Below, in pieces: positions 25,800-33,891 of a DNA stretch of 64,000 nucleotides. The notes under the pieces are model-generated. The model was not told the DNA's origin. It saw only the letters and a list, made by a program, of their open reading frames with translations, and ran no database searches. The stretch covers positions 5,768,501 through 5,832,500 of the forward strand of contig NZ_CP107932.1 of NCBI RefSeq assembly GCF_036032445.1, given 5' to 3'. The stretch is from Nocardia sp. NBC_00416. Lineage in GTDB: Bacteria > Actinomycetota > Actinomycetes > Mycobacteriales > Mycobacteriaceae. The number at the start of each line of letters is the position of its first letter. Positions within the stretch are counted from its first letter, which is position 1. Both the position numbers and the translations under genes were made by a program.

Positions 25800-26228
25800 A
25801 TGGATCCGTACACGATTTTTGCCGACATCATCGCCGGGCGGGCCCCGTCCAGCCAGGTGTACGAGGACGACGACGTGCTGGCTTTCCTGGATATCCGGCC
25901 GGTGACGCCCGGGCATCTGCTGGTGGTGCCGAAAAAACCCGCGCGCGAACTCGCCGAGTTGGATCCGGTGCTCGGTGGAAAGCTCTTCCAGGTCGGGCAA
26001 CTCCTGGCGGCCGCGTTGCGGGACAGCGAGGTGGCCTGCGACGGGGTCAACTTCTTCCTGGCCGACGGGGTGACCGCTGGTCAGGAGGTCTTCCACGTCC
26101 ATCTGCACGTCATCCCGCGCACCCCGGGGGACGGATTCGGGCTGCGGGCCCGGCCGCGCACCCCGGCGCGGGCGGATCTGGATTATCTCGCCGGTTCCAT
26201 CCGTGGCGCGCTCGACCGCGCCCGGTGA
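25800..26228 (+). CDS. HIT-family protein
   Basis: This 142-residue HIT domain has the triad motif HVHLHVIP near residues 100-107 and an N-terminal VYEDDDVLAFLDIRPVTPGH (residues 19-38). It probably hydrolyses AMP conjugates such as adenosine phosphoramidate. ATG 25800 is chosen because conserved sequence begins there (MDPYTIFADIIAG). ATG 25782 would add six residues (MSHHSP), and neither has a good ribosome-binding site. It corresponds to one of two HIT genes near purB in mycobacteria. The other HIT gene at 17169 is clearly diverged, so this is not a recent duplication. Confidence 0.9.
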   Translation: MDPYTIFADIIAGRAPSSQVYEDDDVLAFLDIRPVTPGHLLVVPKKPARELAELDPVLGGKLFQVGQLLAAALRDSEVACDGVNFFLADGVTAGQEVFHVHLHVIPRTPGDGFGLRARPRTPARADLDYLAGSIRGALDRAR

Positions 26229-26407
26229 TCAGCGGTTTCCCAGGTGCGGGCCGGATCTGCGGATAGGACCGGAACGGCCACGTAAGATCATGACTCGATC
26301 GAATCGGCATATTTGCTGCGAATGTGCTGTGTGTGCGCTGTCGCCGGGTCAGAATTGGTGAGCATGGGCATGAGCTAGTTTCCGGGGTGGGCTAGGGAGG
26401 TGCGAAC

Positions 26408-27367
26408 GTGCGGTATTTTCGGATAGCTGTACTGATGCTGGGGGTGATCGGTTTGGCTGCCGGGTTGCCCGTCCTCCGGCCCGCGCCGGCAGCCGCGGCC
26501 GAGGTCGTCGGTATCGACGACCTGAGTCCGACCAGGTCCGCGGTGTTCATCGCCTCCCCGGCGATGAACCAGGTCGTGCAGGTGCAAGTTCTCCATCCGG
26601 CCGGCGGCGGCTCCCGCCCCAGCTACTACCTGCTCGACGGCCTCGATCCGGGCGTGGGGCAGAGCACCTGGACCAACGCCACCGACGCCGAACGCTTCTT
26701 CCAGGGCCGGAACGTGAACGTCGTGCTGCCCGTCGGCGGCAAGGCCAGCTACTTCACCAACTGGCGACGCGACGATCCGGTACTCGGCCATTACCAGTGG
26801 GAGACGTTCCTGACCGAGGAGTTGCCGCCGATCATCGACGATCATTTCTCCGGCAACGGGGTGAACGCCATCGGCGGGCTGTCCATGGGCGGGCACGCGG
26901 CCTATATTCTCGCCGCCCGGCATCCGGCGCTGTACACGGCGGTCGCCGGGTACAGCGCCTGCCCGGACACCGCGCTGGCCACCGGCGCGGTGCAGTTCTC
27001 GATCCTCACCCGGGGCGGCAATCCGGACAATATGTGGGGTCCCGGTGGGAGCCCGGAGTGGGCGGCGCACGATCCGGCGCTCATGCTGGATCGGCTGCGC
27101 GGCAAAACGCTGTTCCTGTCCACCGGTACGGGTCTGCCCGGCCCGCACGAGCTGGAATTGAAACCGCAGCTTCCGGAGAACATCGTGCTCGGCGGACCGA
27201 TCGAGTTCGGGGTGGACACCTGTGTGATCGCCTTCGAGCGGCGGGTGCGCGCGGCGGGTCTCCCGATCCAGGTCGACTACAGTCCGGTCGGCACCCATTC
27301 CTGGTCGTATTGGAACGACCATTTGAAGGCGTCCTGGCCGACCATCGGCAACGCGATCGGGGCTTGA
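26408..27367 (+). CDS. Secreted antigen-85-like mycolyltransferase/esterase
   Basis: This 319-residue exported alpha/beta hydrolase of the esterase D/antigen 85 family has a signal peptide (residues 1-31, hydrophobic core AVLMLGVIGLAAGLPVL, Ala-rich cleavage region) and YYLLDGLDP early in the domain. It also shows NVNVVLPVGGKASYFTNW, the nucleophile elbow GLSMGG (Ser about 159), a catalytic acid region and GTHSWSYWNDHL with the catalytic His near 297. These are the features of corynebacterial and nocardial mycolyltransferases that esterify mycolic acids to trehalose or arabinogalactan. GTG 26408 has GGAGGTG upstream. The acceptor cannot be told from sequence; it may be an esterase rather than a true mycolyltransferase. 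Confidence 0.9.
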   Translation: MRYFRIAVLMLGVIGLAAGLPVLRPAPAAAAEVVGIDDLSPTRSAVFIASPAMNQVVQVQVLHPAGGGSRPSYYLLDGLDPGVGQSTWTNATDAERFFQGRNVNVVLPVGGKASYFTNWRRDDPVLGHYQWETFLTEELPPIIDDHFSGNGVNAIGGLSMGGHAAYILAARHPALYTAVAGYSACPDTALATGAVQFSILTRGGNPDNMWGPGGSPEWAAHDPALMLDRLRGKTLFLSTGTGLPGPHELELKPQLPENIVLGGPIEFGVDTCVIAFERRVRAAGLPIQVDYSPVGTHSWSYWNDHLKASWPTIGNAIGA

Positions 27368-27426
27368 CCGCACGGTCGGTCCAGGCGCGGAGTCGGTGGC
27401 GTTCCCTGGTAGCCGGGTGCGGCCGC

Positions 27427-27432
27427 TACGGT
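27427..27432 (+). promoter_or_regulatory. Leaderless -10 box of the oligopeptidase gene (TACGGT)
   Basis: TACGGT is followed by 7 bases and the ATG at 27440, without a Shine-Dalgarno sequence. Confidence 0.5.
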
Positions 27433-27439
27433 GGTGGCC

Positions 27440-29614
27440 ATGGCTGACAGTGGTAGTCCGATAACCGGCGAGGCGCCTGTGGCGGTGGCGCCCACGGCGA
27501 AAACGGTTCCGTTCGAACGGGTGCACCACGGCGATCGGTTCATCGACGAATACGAATGGCTCCGGGACAAGGACAACCCGGAGGTCATCGCCCATCTCGA
27601 GGCCGAGAACGCCCATACGGAGGCGCGGACCGCGCATCTGGCGCCACTGCGCGCGAAGATCTTCGACGAGATCAAATCCCGCACCCAGGAGACCGATCTC
27701 TCGGTGCCGACCCGGCTGGGCGACCATTGGTACTACTCGCGCAGTTTCGAGGGCAAACAGTACGGCGTGCACTGCCGGTGCCCGATCGACGCGACCGCCG
27801 CCGGTGTGGACGCCTGGACGCCGCCGCAGCTGGAGGTAGGTACCGAGATCCCCGGCGAACAGGTCCTGCTCGACAGCAATCTGCTCGCCGAGGGACACGA
27901 TTTCTTCGCGCTCGGCGCGTTCTCGGTGAGCCATGACGGGAATCTGCTGGCATTCTCGGTGGATACGGCCGGTGACGAGCGCTACACACTCCGGTTCCTG
28001 GATCTGCGTTCGGGCGAACTGCTCGGCGACGAGATCCCGCGGACCGCGCCCGGCGCCACCTGGTCGCTGGACGGCAGTCACGTCTTCTATCAGACGGTCG
28101 ACGAATCCTGGCGGCCCGATACGGTCTGGCGGCACCAGCTCGGTGATACGTCGGCCTCGGACGTGCAGGTCTTCCACGAGCCCGACGAGCGGTACTGGGT
28201 GAGTGTCGGGGGCACCAGGTCGGAGAAGTATCTGATGATCTGGGTGGGGTCCAAGATCACCACCGAGGGCTGGGTACTGGAATCGGATAACCCGACCGGT
28301 GAGTTCCGGGTGCTGCTGCCCCGGCGCGAAGGGGTGGAGTATTCGGCGGAGCACGCGGTGGTGGCGGGGCAGGACCGGTTCCTGATCCTGCACAACGATG
28401 TGGTCGACGGGGTCAAAGCCGAGAATTTCGTGCTCGCCGAGGCCCCGGCCGACGATCCGGCCCAGTTGCGCACACTGATCGGGCATCGCGACGACGTGCG
28501 GCTCGAGGATATCGACGCCTTCGCCGGCCAGTTGGTGCTCAGCTATCGCCGGGAGGCGCTGACCCGGGTCGCGGTCTGGCCGTTGGGCCCGGACGGATAC
28601 GGCGAGTTGCGCGAACTCGAATTCGATCTGGAGCTCTACACCGCCGGACTCGGCTCCTGCCCGGAATGGGATCAGCCCACCCTGCGGCTCGGTCTCACCT
28701 CGTTCATCACCCCGACCCAGGTCTTCGACTACGTGGTGGAGACCGGCGCGCTGTTGCTGCGCAAGGAGCAGCCGGTTCTGGGCGGCTACGACGCGGACGA
28801 TTATGTGCAGCACCGGGATTGGGCGGTCGCCGCGGACGGCACCCGGATCCCGATCTCGGTCGTCGCCCGCCGCGATGCCGATCGGGTCGCGGGCCCGAAG
28901 CCGCTGCTGCTGTACGGGTACGGCTCCTACGAGGCGAGTATGGATCCGGGTTTCTCGGTGGCGCGGCTGTCGCTGCTCGATCGCGGTGTGGTGTTCGCGA
29001 TCGCGCACGTTCGCGGGGGCGGCGAAATGGGCCGGCTCTGGTACGAGAACGGGAAAACCCTGACCAAGAAGAACACCTTCACCGATTTCGTCGCCTGCGC
29101 ACGACATCTCGTGGACAGCGGGGCCACCGCGCCGGACCGGATGGTCGCCGACGGCGGCAGCGCGGGCGGTCTGCTGGTCGGCGCGGTGACGAATATGGCG
29201 CCGGAACTTTTCGCCGGGGTGCTGGCCAACGTGCCGTTCGTCGACCCGCTCACCTCCATCCTCGACCCCTCGCTGCCGCTGACGGTGATCGAATGGGACG
29301 AGTGGGGAAATCCGCTGGCGGACAGCGAAGTCTACGAATACATGAAATCGTATTCGCCCTACGAGAACGTCGCGGCGCAGGATTATCCGGCGATTCTGGC
29401 GATCACCAGCATCAACGACACTCGCGTGCTGTACGTGGAACCGGCGAAATGGGTCGCGAAGCTGCGCGCCACCAAGACCGGTGATTCGCCGCTGCTGCTC
29501 AAAACTGAGATGAGCGCCGGGCACGGCGGTGTCAGCGGGCGGTACGAGAAGTGGCGGGAAGTCGCGTTCGAGTACGCCTGGGTGCTGGACATCGTCGGCG
29601 CCGGCGACCGGTAG
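27440..29614 (+). CDS. ptrB: Oligopeptidase B (prolyl oligopeptidase family, S9A)
   Basis: This 724-residue cytoplasmic serine peptidase has an N-terminal seven-bladed propeller (about residues 80-440) that limits access to small peptides, and a C-terminal alpha/beta-hydrolase domain. The nucleophile elbow is GGSAGG with Ser near 573, the catalytic Asp lies in INDTRVLY near 660 and the His in SAGHGGVSGR near 694. The N-terminal HGDRFIDEYEWLRDKDNPEV is typical of the family. An expected preference for basic residues (oligopeptidase B) is inferred from overall similarity to Rv0782/PtrB. Confidence 0.94.
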   Translation: MADSGSPITGEAPVAVAPTAKTVPFERVHHGDRFIDEYEWLRDKDNPEVIAHLEAENAHTEARTAHLAPLRAKIFDEIKSRTQETDLSVPTRLGDHWYYSRSFEGKQYGVHCRCPIDATAAGVDAWTPPQLEVGTEIPGEQVLLDSNLLAEGHDFFALGAFSVSHDGNLLAFSVDTAGDERYTLRFLDLRSGELLGDEIPRTAPGATWSLDGSHVFYQTVDESWRPDTVWRHQLGDTSASDVQVFHEPDERYWVSVGGTRSEKYLMIWVGSKITTEGWVLESDNPTGEFRVLLPRREGVEYSAEHAVVAGQDRFLILHNDVVDGVKAENFVLAEAPADDPAQLRTLIGHRDDVRLEDIDAFAGQLVLSYRREALTRVAVWPLGPDGYGELRELEFDLELYTAGLGSCPEWDQPTLRLGLTSFITPTQVFDYVVETGALLLRKEQPVLGGYDADDYVQHRDWAVAADGTRIPISVVARRDADRVAGPKPLLLYGYGSYEASMDPGFSVARLSLLDRGVVFAIAHVRGGGEMGRLWYENGKTLTKKNTFTDFVACARHLVDSGATAPDRMVADGGSAGGLLVGAVTNMAPELFAGVLANVPFVDPLTSILDPSLPLTVIEWDEWGNPLADSEVYEYMKSYSPYENVAAQDYPAILAITSINDTRVLYVEPAKWVAKLRATKTGDSPLLLKTEMSAGHGGVSGRYEKWREVAFEYAWVLDIVGAGDR

Positions 29615-29752
29615 CCACGCCGGGCGGCGACCGGACCGTGTCCGGATGTTCGCCGCCCGGCCATATCCACTCCACAGGCTGGTCATCAGGGCTGCACGCG
29701 CAGGCCATCGTGGCTGCACGCGGCCGACACCTGCCGCTGCCATCGTTGATAC

Positions 29753-30454
29753 ATGAACGCTGAGCTGCTCGTATCGGTGTCGGGGGTCCGCGACGTCACC
29801 CGGGACGCGGCGATCGGGTTCGCCGCGGAGATGGATCAGCGCGGCGTGCGGCTGTCACTGCTGGTGGCGCCCCGCCTGAAGGGCAAATACCGGTTGGCCG
29901 ACGATCCCACCACGCAGATCTGGCTGCGCAGCCGCCGCGGTCGCGGTGACGCCATCGTGCTGCACGGCTACGACCAGGCCGCCACCGAACGCCGGCGCGC
30001 GGAATTCGCCACGCTGCCCAGACACGAGGCCCTGCTGCGGCTCACCGCGGCCGATCGGGCGATGGAACAGGCCGGACTGCGCACCCGGTTGTTCGCGGCT
30101 CCGCGCTGGGACGCCTCGTCGGGGGCGATGGCCGCGCTGCCCGAACTCGGGTTCCGGTTGTCGCTGGGCCTGACCGGTATCCACGATCTGGAGCGCAACT
30201 CGGTGCAGAAGGCGCGGGTGTACGGGATAGGGGAGGGCTTCCGGGCCGAACCCTGGTGGTGCCGGGCGCTGGTGCTCGGGGCGGCTCGTACCGCGCGGCG
30301 CGGGGGAGTGCTGCGACTGGCGGTCTCCGCGGCGCAGCTCGGCCGGCCCGGTCCACGGCAGGCCGCGCTGGACGCCGTCGATCTGGCGCTCTATCACGGG
30401 GCGCGCGGCGAGGTATATCGCTGGGAACCGGCGACCGCGATCCGCGCGGCCTGA
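29753..30454 (+). CDS. DUF2334 polysaccharide-deacetylase-like protein
   Basis: This 233-residue protein opens directly with a beta-strand (AELLVSVSGVRDVT) and contains ALVLHGYDQ-type sequence (AIVLHGYDQAATERRRAEF) and LFAAPRWDASSGAM, the pattern of DUF2334, a group within the NodB/polysaccharide deacetylase superfamily. The usual first metal-binding Asp of that superfamily is replaced (VSGVRDV), so activity is uncertain. There is no signal peptide. It follows ptrB in the same order as in mycobacteria and ends at a strong terminator. Confidence 0.82.
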   Translation: MNAELLVSVSGVRDVTRDAAIGFAAEMDQRGVRLSLLVAPRLKGKYRLADDPTTQIWLRSRRGRGDAIVLHGYDQAATERRRAEFATLPRHEALLRLTAADRAMEQAGLRTRLFAAPRWDASSGAMAALPELGFRLSLGLTGIHDLERNSVQKARVYGIGEGFRAEPWWCRALVLGAARTARRGGVLRLAVSAAQLGRPGPRQAALDAVDLALYHGARGEVYRWEPATAIRAA

Positions 30455-30458
30455 GACT

Positions 30459-30492
30459 CCGCCGCCCCGGTTCGGCGATAACGGGGCGGCGG
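30459..30492. terminator. Terminator hairpin after the DUF2334 gene
   Basis: A perfect 11-bp stem (left arm CCGCCGCCCCG) with a 12-base loop starts 4 bases after the stop, between convergent genes. Confidence 0.8.
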
Positions 30493-30529
30493 TTCCGCAT
30501 CGACGCGCCGGCTCAGCGGTCGGCCGCGC

Positions 30530-31174
30530 TCACAGGTCGGCGTCGTTCTCCGGTCGCAGGATGGTGAACTCGGTATCCGCCTTGCGCATCTCGTCGAGCC
30601 GGCTGAAATACACGCCCCACGCCTGCTCGGCGATGATCCCGTAGTGAATGGGGAAGGCCAGGCGCGGCGCCACCGACCGCAGGTAGTCCACCGCTTCGCT
30701 GATCTTCATCCACGGCGCCGCGGCGGGAACCGCCAGCACATCGACCGGGGTGGACGGCACCCAGAGCGAATCGCCCGGATGAACGAACTGGGTCGGGTTC
30801 TCGGCGGTACCGAGCTGGAAGACGGTGTTGTCGACAACCGGCATTTCGGGGTGGATCACCGCGTGCCGCCCGCCGCCGCCGGTGATCCGCAGACCGTCCA
30901 GCTCGAGAACATTTCCGGCGTGCACGGCTTCCCAGGACCCGCCCTGGATCGCGGCCGTCTGCGGGTCGCTCAGCAGCCGGGCGCCCGGGTTGGCCTCGAC
31001 CAGCGCCTCGATCCGGCTCGGATCGATATGGTCGGCGTGCTGATGGGTGACCGCGATGGCATCCAGTCCGGTGAGGCCTTCGAAGCCGTGGGAGAACGCG
31101 CCGGGATCGAAGAGCACCTTCCTCCCGTGCAGTTCGACGAGTACGCAGGAGTGACCGAAATGGGCTACATGCAT
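30530..31174 (-). CDS. Metallo-beta-lactamase-fold hydrolase
   Basis: This 214-residue single-domain MBL protein of the UlaG-like type starts MHVAHFGHSCVLVEL and has metal-binding THQHADHID (HxHxDH, about residues 44-51), GGGGRHAVIHPEMP and a late HYGIIAEQAW. The substrate is unknown. The family includes lactonases, nucleases and thiolesterases. It is divergent from purS with a 141-base shared upstream region and corresponds in position to Rv0786c. Confidence 0.9.
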   Translation of the reverse strand: MHVAHFGHSCVLVELHGRKVLFDPGAFSHGFEGLTGLDAIAVTHQHADHIDPSRIEALVEANPGARLLSDPQTAAIQGGSWEAVHAGNVLELDGLRITGGGGRHAVIHPEMPVVDNTVFQLGTAENPTQFVHPGDSLWVPSTPVDVLAVPAAAPWMKISEAVDYLRSVAPRLAFPIHYGIIAEQAWGVYFSRLDEMRKADTEFTILRPENDADL

Positions 31175-31315
31175 GCACGCAAGGCTAGTACCGCAGATGT
31201 TCGGTCACCCGCCGCGGCCGTCCGGTCACCCGGCAATTAGGCTGCTCAGGTAACCCCCATCCGCGTTCCGGCGTCGGCGCCGGGCGCAGCTCACCCCCTT
31301 TGTGAGGAGCAACCC

Positions 31316-31552
31316 GTGGCACGTGTCGTGGTCGAGGTGATGCCGAAGACCGAGATCCTGGATCCGCAGGGGCAGGCCATAGTCGGCGCCCTGCCGCGCC
31401 TGGGATTCGAGGGCGTCACCGATGTCCGGCAGGGCAAGCGCTTCGAACTCGAGGTCGGTGACGACGTCAGCGACGACGAGCTCGCCTCGATCGCCGAATC
31501 GCTGCTGGCCAACACTGTGATCGAGGACTGGAAAGTGGTGCGCGTCCCGTGA
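31316..31552 (+). CDS. purS: Phosphoribosylformylglycinamidine synthase subunit PurS
   Basis: This 78-residue PurS has the typical start ARVVVEVMPKTEILDPQG and conserved G-F-x-V-x-D-V-R-x-G-K (GFEGVTDVRQGKRFELEV). It bridges PurQ and PurL in the ammonia-channelling FGAM synthase. GTG 31316 has TGAGGAGC upstream. It overlaps purQ (GTGA). PurL is encoded separately about 1.7 kb downstream, as in mycobacteria. Confidence 0.95.
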   Translation: MARVVVEVMPKTEILDPQGQAIVGALPRLGFEGVTDVRQGKRFELEVGDDVSDDELASIAESLLANTVIEDWKVVRVP

Positions 31553-32226
31553 CCGCCCGGATCGGGGTCATCACGTTCCCCGGCACCCTCGACGATGTGG
31601 ACGCCGCTCGCGCGGTCCGGCTGGCCGGCGCCGAAGCCGTCAGCCTCTGGCATGCCGACGCCGACCTCAAGGGGGTGGACGCGGTCGTCGTGCCCGGCGG
31701 ATTCTCCTACGGCGACTACCTGCGCTGCGGCGCCATCGCCCGCTTCGCTCCCGTGATGGGTTCGGTGATCGAGGCAGCCGGCAACGGTCTGCCGGTCCTC
31801 GGGATCTGCAACGGGTTCCAGGTGCTGTGCGAGGCGGGCCTGCTGCCCGGCGCACTCACCCGCAACGAGGGCCTGCACTTCATCTGCCGCGACCAGTGGT
31901 TGCGCGTCGAAGCCACCGATACGGCATGGACCTCCCGCTACGAACCGGGTGCGCAGATCCTGGTCCCGCTGAAATCCGGTGAGGGCCGCTACCAGGCCTC
32001 GCAGTCGGTGCTCGACGAACTCGAAGGCGAAGGCCGGGTGGTGTTCCGCTACGCGGGAGACAACCCGAACGGGTCGCAGCGCTCGATCGCGGGTATCGCC
32101 TCGGCGAACAAACGGGTGGTGGGACTCATGCCGCATCCCGAACACGCGACCGAACCGCTGACCGGGCCGAGTGACGACGGGCTCGGGCTGATCCTGTCGG
32201 TGCTGGACGCGCTGGTCGCTTCCTGA
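31549..32226 (+). CDS. purQ: Phosphoribosylformylglycinamidine synthase glutaminase PurQ
   Basis: This 225-residue class I glutamine amidotransferase has its nucleophile Cys87 in GICNGFQVL, and the His-x-Glu pair is in LMPHPEHATE near residues 195-199. It releases ammonia from glutamine for PurL. The GTG overlaps the purS stop. Confidence 0.96.
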   Translation: MTARIGVITFPGTLDDVDAARAVRLAGAEAVSLWHADADLKGVDAVVVPGGFSYGDYLRCGAIARFAPVMGSVIEAAGNGLPVLGICNGFQVLCEAGLLPGALTRNEGLHFICRDQWLRVEATDTAWTSRYEPGAQILVPLKSGEGRYQASQSVLDELEGEGRVVFRYAGDNPNGSQRSIAGIASANKRVVGLMPHPEHATEPLTGPSDDGLGLILSVLDALVAS

Positions 32227-32347
32227 GGTATGAGCCCGGTCCGAGCAGATGCGGGCCGGGCTTGCCCGGGCAGGTGGGCTCTGTCGCTGGTCCTCCTTCT
32301 CGGAGGCGATCTCGACCCCCGCTTGCCCCGACGCCTACTGTCACCTC

Positions 32348-33628
32348 ATGCCGAGTTCTGCTGCAGCGGCTTCGGCCGCCGGGTTGTGTGAGTTCATCGA
32401 CGCGTCGCCGTCGCCGTTCCATGTCTGCCGGACCATCGCCGAGGATCTCGACGCGCACGGTTTCACTCGCCTCGACGAGACCCGGTCCTGGCCCGGCACC
32501 GGCGGGCGGTACTACATCGTGCGTGGGGGATCACTGGTCGCCTGGGCCGATCCCGCGCAGGCCGGTCCTTTCCGGGTGGTGGGGGCGCATACCGACAGCC
32601 CGAATCTGCGGGTCAAGCAGCATCCCGACCTGACGGTGGCGGGCTGGCAGCTGGTGCGGCTGGAGCCGTACGGCGGCGCCTGGTTGAACTCGTGGCTGGA
32701 TCGTGAGCTGGGGATATCCGGGCGGCTGAGTGTTCGGAAAGGGTCCGGGCTGGGGGAGCGGCTGGTGCGGATCGATGAACCGATTCTGCGGGTGCCGCAG
32801 CTGGCCATTCATCTGTCCGAGGATCGGCGCGGGGTCACGCTGGATCCGCAGCGGCATGTGAACGCGATCTGGGGGGTGGGCAGCGACCCCGTGTCTTTTC
32901 TCCGATATGTGGCCGAATCGGCGGGGGTGGATCCGGCGGCGGTGCTCGGCTGGGAACTGATGACCCACGATCTGGCGCCGAGCCGGGTGATCGGTGTCGG
33001 CCGCGACCTCGTCAGCGCGCCACGGCTCGACAATCAGGCCACCTGCTACGCGGGTCTGCGGGCTTTCCGTGCGGCTGTGGAGAACCCGGGGGCCGCGGTT
33101 CCGGTGCTCGCGGTGTTCGACCACGAGGAGGTCGGCAGTCAATCCGACCGGGGCGCGCAGTCCGAACTGCTGCCCACGGTGCTGGAGCGGATCGTGCTGG
33201 CGCGCGGCGGCGGCCGGGCCGATTTCCTGGCCGCGATCGCGGGTTCGGTGTGCGCGTCCGGCGATATGGCGCACGCCACCCACCCGAATTATCCGGAGCG
33301 GCACGAACCCTCGCACGGTATCGCGGTCAACGGCGGCCCGGTGCTCAAGGTCAACCAGAATCTGCGCTATGCCACCGACGCGACCGGCGCGGGTGCGTTC
33401 GCGCTGGCGTGCGATCGGGCGGGGGTGCCGATGCAGCGCTATGTGCACCGTGCCGATCTGCCGTGCGGGTCCACGATCGGCCCGATGACGGCCGCCCGCA
33501 CCGGAATGCCGACCGTGGATGTCGGAGCGCCGCAGCTGGCCATGCATTCGGCGCGGGAAATGATGGGCGCCGCCGATATCACCGCCTACGCGGCGGCGCT
33601 GGCCTCGTTCCTCGCGCCGGAGAGCTGA
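32348..33628 (+). CDS. M18-family aspartyl aminopeptidase
   Basis: This 426-residue zinc aminopeptidase removes N-terminal Asp/Glu-type residues and probably forms a dodecamer (family knowledge). Metal and catalytic motifs are GAHTDSPNLRVK (about residues 78-89), LDNQATCYAG (about 230), VFDHEEVGSQS (about 256-266, catalytic Glu) and a late HATHPNYPERHEPSHGI. ATG 32348 is chosen because the upstream extension is unlike the family and TACTGT lies exactly 6 bases before this ATG (leaderless promoter). It corresponds to Rv0800 (PepC). Confidence 0.94.
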   Translation: MPSSAAAASAAGLCEFIDASPSPFHVCRTIAEDLDAHGFTRLDETRSWPGTGGRYYIVRGGSLVAWADPAQAGPFRVVGAHTDSPNLRVKQHPDLTVAGWQLVRLEPYGGAWLNSWLDRELGISGRLSVRKGSGLGERLVRIDEPILRVPQLAIHLSEDRRGVTLDPQRHVNAIWGVGSDPVSFLRYVAESAGVDPAAVLGWELMTHDLAPSRVIGVGRDLVSAPRLDNQATCYAGLRAFRAAVENPGAAVPVLAVFDHEEVGSQSDRGAQSELLPTVLERIVLARGGGRADFLAAIAGSVCASGDMAHATHPNYPERHEPSHGIAVNGGPVLKVNQNLRYATDATGAGAFALACDRAGVPMQRYVHRADLPCGSTIGPMTAARTGMPTVDVGAPQLAMHSAREMMGAADITAYAAALASFLAPES

Positions 33629-33891
33629 GTCACGAGCTTCGGGCCGGCCCGCGGGCGGGTGGGTTTGTCCCGGTGGGGTCGGCAATCGGCGCAGCGCTGG
33701 TGAACGTAAGATTCGTGCTGGATCAACCCTGTCGGGGCCCCGCCGTCGAGGCCTCCGTTCCGACCCGAACCGTGTTTCCGATATCCCGCGGCGCCGATGC
33801 CGAACACCAGTCGCGGGGTGCGGTGCCGGACCCGAGGGGCCGGAGCCCGCGCGCGCCGGCGCGCCAACCTACGAAAGGATCCTGGATCCCC